A DNA stretch of 64,000 nt. Origin: Ornithinimicrobium cavernae. Its GTDB lineage: Bacteria; Actinomycetota; Actinomycetes; Actinomycetales; Dermatophilaceae. This document shows, piece by piece, positions 60,099 through 64,000 of the stretch. Positions within the stretch are counted from its first letter, which is position 1. Each line of letters begins with the position of its first letter. The stretch spans positions 186,001 to 250,000 of the forward strand of contig NZ_QDDJ01000007.1 in NCBI RefSeq assembly GCF_003121625.1. The letters are read 5' to 3'. The translations under genes and the position numbers were made by a program. The notes under the pieces were generated by a model. That model did no database searches, had not been told where the DNA came from, and saw only the letters and a program-made list of their open reading frames with translations.

Positions 60099-60608
60099 AT
60101 GACCGTTCGGACACACCGACTCCGCCGCGCAGCACTCGCCGCCGTGGCAGCGCCTGTGGCACTGGGGGCGGCAGTCGTCGCGCCGGCCACGATGGCGCAG
60201 GCGCACGACGGCGCCTGGTCCAGCACGGAGTGGCGCTACACCTCAGGGTGCTGGTGCGAGCTGCCTGACGAGTGGGACGGCACCTACTTCCAGCACGACA
60301 AGGGAGGGCAGGCCGCGAAGATGCGGATGTACACCGCGGACGACCGGCTCGCTGGCAAGGTGGAGTTCCACCCGTACGGCGAGCAGGTCTACGTCTACGA
60401 CACCCTCGCCAACTCTGATGCCTGGTATGTCCAGCTCACGTGGGTCGACCAGTACGGGAGGGAGAAGGCCGCCTACATCGACCCGCCTCGCGGTCGTAGC
60501 TACACCTACGCGGACCTCAGCATCCCGGAGGGGCGTGAAGTCGAGATCAAGGTCTTCGACGACGGCTGGGGCAAGGGCCACTTCAGGACGTTCTACGCGA
60601 CTGCCTGA
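60099..60608 (+). CDS. Small secreted protein, unknown function (169 aa)
   Basis: A signal peptide (MTVRTHRLRRAALAAVAAP, cleavage near AQA-HDG at about residue 35) is followed by a beta-rich domain with CWCEL, YFQHDKGGQ, and many Trp, Tyr and Asp residues. An AGGAGGG ribosome site fixes the ATG at 60099. Upstream lies a three-unit 11-bp repeat, downstream a strong hairpin. It may be a wall- or matrix-associated stress protein; the family is not recognised. Confidence 0.77.
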   Translation: MTVRTHRLRRAALAAVAAPVALGAAVVAPATMAQAHDGAWSSTEWRYTSGCWCELPDEWDGTYFQHDKGGQAAKMRMYTADDRLAGKVEFHPYGEQVYVYDTLANSDAWYVQLTWVDQYGREKAAYIDPPRGRSYTYADLSIPEGREVEIKVFDDGWGKGHFRTFYATA

Positions 60609-60620
60609 CCACGTGGGGGC

Positions 60621-60667
60621 GTGAGGAAGGGCCGGGGGGCGTGTCTCCCGGCCCTTTCCCCTCTCAC
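60621..60667. terminator. Bidirectional terminator hairpin
   Basis: AAGGGCCGGG (60627-60636) pairs with CCCGGCCCTT (60647-60656) around a 10-base loop. The outer GTGAG / CTCAC arms extend it. It lies between the secreted protein stop and the converging EamA gene. Confidence 0.75.
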
Positions 60668-60746
60668 CAGGAGCTGTGCGCCGTCCGGTATGCCGAGGTG
60701 CCGGTCAGTGAGGGACGCACCCGTGCGCGTCCGCCGCAGGATGGCG

Positions 60747-61667
60747 TCAGGGGACGACGTAGCCGGGATCGTTGTCGCGGGTGTCCGGTGGGAGCTGGTC
60801 CTCCTCGCGGGCACCAGTGCGCTCCGCGCCGATGCCCGCCGCGACGACGAACAGGATGCCGATCACCGGTAGGACCCCGGGCTGCTGGCTCAGGATGACC
60901 AGGCCGAGCAGCAGCGCGATCGCGGGCTCCAGAGCCATCAGCGTGCCGAAGGAGGCCGTGGTCATCCGGCGGAGCGCGAGCATCTCCAGGGCGAACGGCA
61001 CGACCGGCAGCAGCACCGCCAGCCCGAGCCCGATGAGCAGGTGGGTCCAGGTGAGGTCCGGGATCACCGACCCGCCGAGCACGACGGTGGCGACCAGCGC
61101 GGCGACCGGCATCGAGATGGCCAGGCCCTGCAGCCCGGAGACGGCGTCGCCGACCCGCTGGGTGAGGAGGATGTAGAGCCCCCAGCAGGCTGCTGCGCCC
61201 AGGGCGTAGGCCACGCCCACCGGGTCCACCGAGTCGGCCCACGGCTCGGTCAGCAGCAGCACGCCGACCAGGGCCAGCACCGGCCACAGGACCGCGCTGC
61301 GGTCGCGGCTGCGCAGCACGGCGACCGCGAGGGGGCCGAGGAACTCCAGGGCGCTCGCGGTGCCGACGGGGATCCGCTCGACGGCGAACATGAACAGGAT
61401 CGTGATGAAGGCCGTGACCACACCGAGTGCGACACACGCCGCCAGGTCACGACGTGCGAGCTGCAGCGGTCGCGGCCGCACCAGTACGAGGAAGATGAGA
61501 CCGGCCCAGGTCAGCCGCAGCCAGGCGGCACCGTCGGGACCGATCCGGTCGAAGACCGAGAACGCCGCGACGACTCCGAGCTGGACGCAGAACATCGCCG
61601 CCAGCGCCATCAGGGCGCCGTTGCGCGCCGCGCCCCGGGCGTCCGTCGCAGAGCCCGCCCGGGTCAT
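60747..61667 (-). CDS. EamA/DMT-family exporter (RhtA-like)
   Basis: A 306-residue transporter with ten predicted helices in two EamA repeats (AALMA-type first helix near residue 17; [24 protein letters not shown] opening the second repeat) and a charged C-terminal tail. It resembles threonine/homoserine exporter RhtA. The ATG at 61667 is 31 bases after the ThiD-type kinase, so the two are probably co-transcribed leftward. Confidence 0.88.
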   Translation of the reverse strand: MTRAGSATDARGAARNGALMALAAMFCVQLGVVAAFSVFDRIGPDGAAWLRLTWAGLIFLVLVRPRPLQLARRDLAACVALGVVTAFITILFMFAVERIPVGTASALEFLGPLAVAVLRSRDRSAVLWPVLALVGVLLLTEPWADSVDPVGVAYALGAAACWGLYILLTQRVGDAVSGLQGLAISMPVAALVATVVLGGSVIPDLTWTHLLIGLGLAVLLPVVPFALEMLALRRMTTASFGTLMALEPAIALLLGLVILSQQPGVLPVIGILFVVAAGIGAERTGAREEDQLPPDTRDNDPGYVVP

Positions 61668-61698
61668 CGGTGGGCGGACCCGCTCGGCCGGCCCCGCG

Positions 61699-62505
61699 TC
61701 ATACGGCCTGCTGGCGGACCACGTCGAACGGTGCCTGGGAGCCCAGGCGGTTGACGATGCCCGCGGTGACGAACTGCTTGGCGGCGCGCGCCGCCTCGAG
61801 GGCGGAGTCACCCAGCGCCAGACGGGCGGTGACGGCGGCGGCCAGGGTGCAGCCGGCCCCCGCGACGGCGACCTCCCCCACCTTCGGGGCGCTGAGCAGC
61901 TCGGTCGTCGTGCCGTCGTGGAAGACGTCGACCGCGTCCGGGCCCGGCAGGTTCACCCCGCCCTTGGCGAGCACCGCCGCCCCCGAGGACTCGTGGATCC
62001 GGCGAGCAGCCTCGGTGAGGTCCTCGACCGTGCGGATCTCCAGGCCGGACAGCGACTCCGCCTCGAAGTGGTTCGGGGTCACGAACGTGGCGAGCGGGAG
62101 CACGTTGGCCTTGAGGGCCGTGTCGGTGTCCAGGGCGGCACCGGGCTCCTGCCCCTTGCAGATGAGCACCGGGTCGAGCACGACCTGGCGGAACTGGCGC
62201 TGCTGCAGCACGCCCGCCACCGTCTCGATCGTCGCAGGCGTCCCGAGCATGCCGATCTTGGTGACCGAGAGCTGGTCCGGGTCGTAGGCCGTCGTGATCG
62301 CCTCGAGCTGGTCGGCGATCACCTGCGGCTCGACGGGGACGAAGCGGTGTCCCCAGTCGGCCTTCGGGTCGAACGAGACGATGCACGTGAGCGCGACCGC
62401 ACCGAAGACGTGGTGGGCCTGGAAGGTGCGCAGGTCAGCCTGGGCGCCCGCGCCACCGGTGGCCTCCGAGCCGGCGATGGTCAGGGCAACGGGAGCAGAA
62501 GTCAT
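61699..62505 (-). CDS. ThiD/PdxK-type pyrimidine or pyridoxine kinase
   Basis: A 268-residue ribokinase-fold kinase. The opening [22 protein letters not shown] is typical of hydroxymethylpyrimidine (phosphate) and pyridoxine kinases. [24 protein letters not shown] and the anion-hole/catalytic [11 protein letters not shown] motif follow. Members phosphorylate a B-vitamin precursor. The choice between pyridoxine/pyridoxal and HMP cannot be settled from motifs alone. Confidence 0.88.
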   Translation of the reverse strand: MTSAPVALTIAGSEATGGAGAQADLRTFQAHHVFGAVALTCIVSFDPKADWGHRFVPVEPQVIADQLEAITTAYDPDQLSVTKIGMLGTPATIETVAGVLQQRQFRQVVLDPVLICKGQEPGAALDTDTALKANVLPLATFVTPNHFEAESLSGLEIRTVEDLTEAARRIHESSGAAVLAKGGVNLPGPDAVDVFHDGTTTELLSAPKVGEVAVAGAGCTLAAAVTARLALGDSALEAARAAKQFVTAGIVNRLGSQAPFDVVRQQAV

Positions 62506-62546
62506 CCCTCGATCTTGCCACTGCCCCGGCGCGGGGCCGCGCCCGG

Positions 62547-63239
62547 TCAGCGCGTGGCCTGCGCCCGGAGCGTCGTGAGGAGCTGCACGAGGGCCGGGGT
62601 GCTGATCTCCAGCACCCCGGCGGAGATGACGAAGGCCCGGCGCGAGTCCTGCAGGCCGAGCAGCACCCGGTTCCGGTGGACCGTCACATCGGCGATCTCG
62701 GACCAGGCGGCCCGGCGCCGCGGCCAGCGCTCGCGGCTGACGCCGTCCGGGTCGAGCCAGTAGACGGTGCCCGCCGTGGCATAGACCACGGAGAACATGA
62801 GCAGGCCCAGGGCCATCACCCCGCACCCGCCGAGCAGCATCTCCGTGTCGCCCTCCGACGCCAGGGCGATGACACCACCGAGCAGCAGCATCAGCACGCC
62901 GAGGACGGGGAGCACGATCCTGGTCCACAGCTTCTGGCTCCGCAGGCCGATGCGGCCGTCCTCCTCGAAGGTCCCGGCGGGCAGGCCGTCCCAGCGGCCC
63001 TCCCGCACGAGGGTCCTCCGGTCGGCCTCCTCGGCTGTCGCGTGCCCGCGCGTGCCCCAGACGAGCAGCGCGACGCCGGCCGCCATGATGACCAGACCGA
63101 CCACCATCACAGGGTGGATGCCTGCTCCGGCCCGGACGGCGGTCACGGCGAGGGTGCCGCCGATGAGGGCGATGCCGGCCCCGATGCTTCCTGCTGCGCG
63201 CCGCCTGCGCGTGCGCGGCATGTTGTCGAGCCTGGCCAT
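62547..63239 (-). CDS. Membrane protein with C-terminal PH-like domain
   Basis: A 230-residue protein with two helix pairs (about 18-62 and 107-155) and a cytoplasmic C-terminal region (about 155-230) with [15 protein letters not shown] and [16 protein letters not shown], a pattern seen in bacterial PH-like domains. GGAGGGG lies just before the ATG at 63239. It ends 41 bases before the kinase start. The function is unknown. Confidence 0.72.
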   Translation of the reverse strand: MARLDNMPRTRRRRAAGSIGAGIALIGGTLAVTAVRAGAGIHPVMVVGLVIMAAGVALLVWGTRGHATAEEADRRTLVREGRWDGLPAGTFEEDGRIGLRSQKLWTRIVLPVLGVLMLLLGGVIALASEGDTEMLLGGCGVMALGLLMFSVVYATAGTVYWLDPDGVSRERWPRRRAAWSEIADVTVHRNRVLLGLQDSRRAFVISAGVLEISTPALVQLLTTLRAQATR

Positions 63240-63343
63240 GTCCCCTCCGTCTCTGAACCGCCCTCCCCGTCCCGGGGAGGCACCAGAACGTTAACCGACC
63301 ACAGGCCGTGCCCGACACGGCCGGCGGCTGGGGGAGGGCTGCT

Positions 63344-63387
63344 GTTCACCGACGGTTCCGGTCGACACCCTCGCCGGTTCACCGGCG
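63344..63387 (+). promoter_or_regulatory. PHO-box-like direct repeats (PhoP site)
   Basis: GTTCACCGACG (63344-63354), GTTCCGG (63355), a weak unit at 63366, and GTTCACCGGCG (63377-63387) are in register at 11 bp. Units 1 and 4 match the actinomycete PhoP consensus (GTTCAYC plus a 4-base tail). A TACGGT -10-like hexamer follows at 63392. Upstream of a secreted phosphoesterase-like gene, this predicts phosphate-starvation control. Confidence 0.65.
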
Positions 63388-63431
63388 CTCCCTACGGTCG
63401 GTCCGCACCCCGACTCCTGAGGAGACCACCC

Positions 63432-64000
63432 ATGTCCCGACACCGCGCCACGACGGCCGTCGCCGCCGCGCTGCTCCCGCTGACCCTGGTGGGAGCGGCC
63501 GCCGCACCCGCCGACGACACCCACCGACCTCACCCGGTGACCACGACCCGACACACGGACGACGTCATCTTCCGGGAGGGCTTCAACGGCCTCGCCAAGC
63601 GGCTGGAGCCGCGCGCCGACGACCCGGGCATCGCCGAGGGCACGCTCGGCTTCACCCACCGCGCGCCGGTCGGCTGGAGCGTCGAGGTCGACGAGTCGAT
63701 GGAGGACACGGGGGTGACCGAGTGGCGCGGCTGGTCCTTCACCACCCGCGAGTTCTGGACCGACGCCGAGGACCAGATGCGGTTCCGCTTCGGCCGTGCC
63801 GACGACATCGTCGCGGTGGCTGACTCCGACGAGTTCGCCGACCGTGGCACCGCGCCGCACGACTTCTCGACCAGCCTGGTGAGCGCACCGGTCCGGGTGA
63901 AGGGCGAGGACGAGCTCCAGCTGTCGTTCGACAGTCACTACCGGGGGTGGACCGGGCAGTCGGCGACGGTGACGGTGAGCTTCGACGGGGGTGAGGAGAT
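63432..64000 (+). CDS. Secreted protein, probable metallophosphoesterase N-terminus (3' end beyond window)
   Basis: The ATG at 63432 follows GGAG at a good distance. A signal peptide (about residues 1-27) is followed by a beta-sandwich-like region: FREGFNGLAKRLEPR, FTHRAPVGWSVEVDESM, GVTEWRGWSFTTREFW, then DDIVAVADSDEFADRG and LQLSFDSHYRGW. In my recollection this layout occurs ahead of calcineurin-like phosphoesterase domains in exported proteins; the catalytic part would lie beyond 64000. The upstream PHO-box-like repeat supports a phosphatase role. Confidence 0.6.
   Translation, partial: MSRHRATTAVAAALLPLTLVGAAAAPADDTHRPHPVTTTRHTDDVIFREGFNGLAKRLEPRADDPGIAEGTLGFTHRAPVGWSVEVDESMEDTGVTEWRGWSFTTREFWTDAEDQMRFRFGRADDIVAVADSDEFADRGTAPHDFSTSLVSAPVRVKGEDELQLSFDSHYRGWTGQSATVTVSFDGGEE

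Overview
The window is a very GC-rich chromosomal segment (about 70% G+C by eye) with tightly packed genes. Starts are often GTG, stop/start overlaps of the ATGA, GTGA or TGATG type are common, and several leaders look leaderless. A WhiB protein, a GAF-ANTAR protein, an ECF42 sigma factor with its DGPF (YCII) partner, a CmtR-like metal sensor, an F420/LLM-type oxidoreductase and an actinobacterial c-di-AMP riboswitch ahead of an NlpC/P60 hydrolase all point to an actinobacterium, most likely order Micrococcales. Family-level placement (for example Intrasporangiaceae) is a guess. I see no rRNA, tRNA, insertion sequence, prophage or CRISPR array.

Layout. 0-6.3 kb: 5' part of mraY, a TetR/hydrolase pair around a 25-bp operator, a secreted beta-propeller, a tandem-GNAT protein, a coiled-coil protein and a PhzF protein. 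6.3-9.8 kb: a metal-efflux operon (CmtR-like repressor, SPC-type P1B ATPase, CDF exporter) joined by 4-bp overlaps. 9.8-19.8 kb: LLM oxidoreductase with a 23-codon upstream frame, acyl-CoA dehydrogenase, EF-G-like GTPase, AhpD-like protein, a TetR regulator with tandem operators, a phosphotransferase, a VOC protein, and an orphan phage-type tail-sheath domain fused to a cupin. 19.8-25.3 kb: CopB-type copper ATPase behind a CsoR/RicR-type box, then the YCII / RibD-like / ECF42 cluster. 25.3-29.2 kb: DUF305 lipoprotein, two-component system and riboswitch-controlled cell-wall hydrolase, bracketed by two matching 11-bp-phased boxes. 29.2-40.6 kb: membrane proteins, YcaQ-like protein, a kinase-less sensor pair, a 32-bp tandem repeat, M20 amidohydrolase, GAF-ANTAR and WhiB regulators, uronate isomerase with a LacI regulator, and a DsbA-like protein. 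40.7-46 kb: one catabolic operon with a clear promoter and a strong terminator (two small proteins, sodium/solute symporter, an unrecognised 196-aa protein, zinc alcohol dehydrogenase, aldehyde dehydrogenase). 46-49 kb: a second two-component system and a membrane-anchored protein with a poly-Asp tail. 49-56 kb: MFS exporter, thiamine-binding-like protein, VOC protein, glycosyltransferase, the ruin of an ECF sigma operon, a large LuxR-type ATPase regulator and a small HTH-like protein. 56-64 kb: a foldable three-stem RNA element, GH13 enzyme, two small secreted proteins with similar upstream boxes, aldo/keto reductase, a leftward set (membrane protein, ThiD-type kinase, EamA exporter), and the start of a secreted protein behind a PHO-box-like repeat.

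How the genes work together. The strongest themes are metal handling (two P1B ATPases of different classes, a CDF exporter, a Met/His-rich DUF305 lipoprotein beside a kinase with a His-rich sensor loop), envelope sensing (two OmpR-type systems and several 11-bp-phased direct repeats), and oxidation of an imported alcohol or aldehyde. The most unusual object is the sheath-cupin fusion, which has no other tail or injection-system genes in the window.
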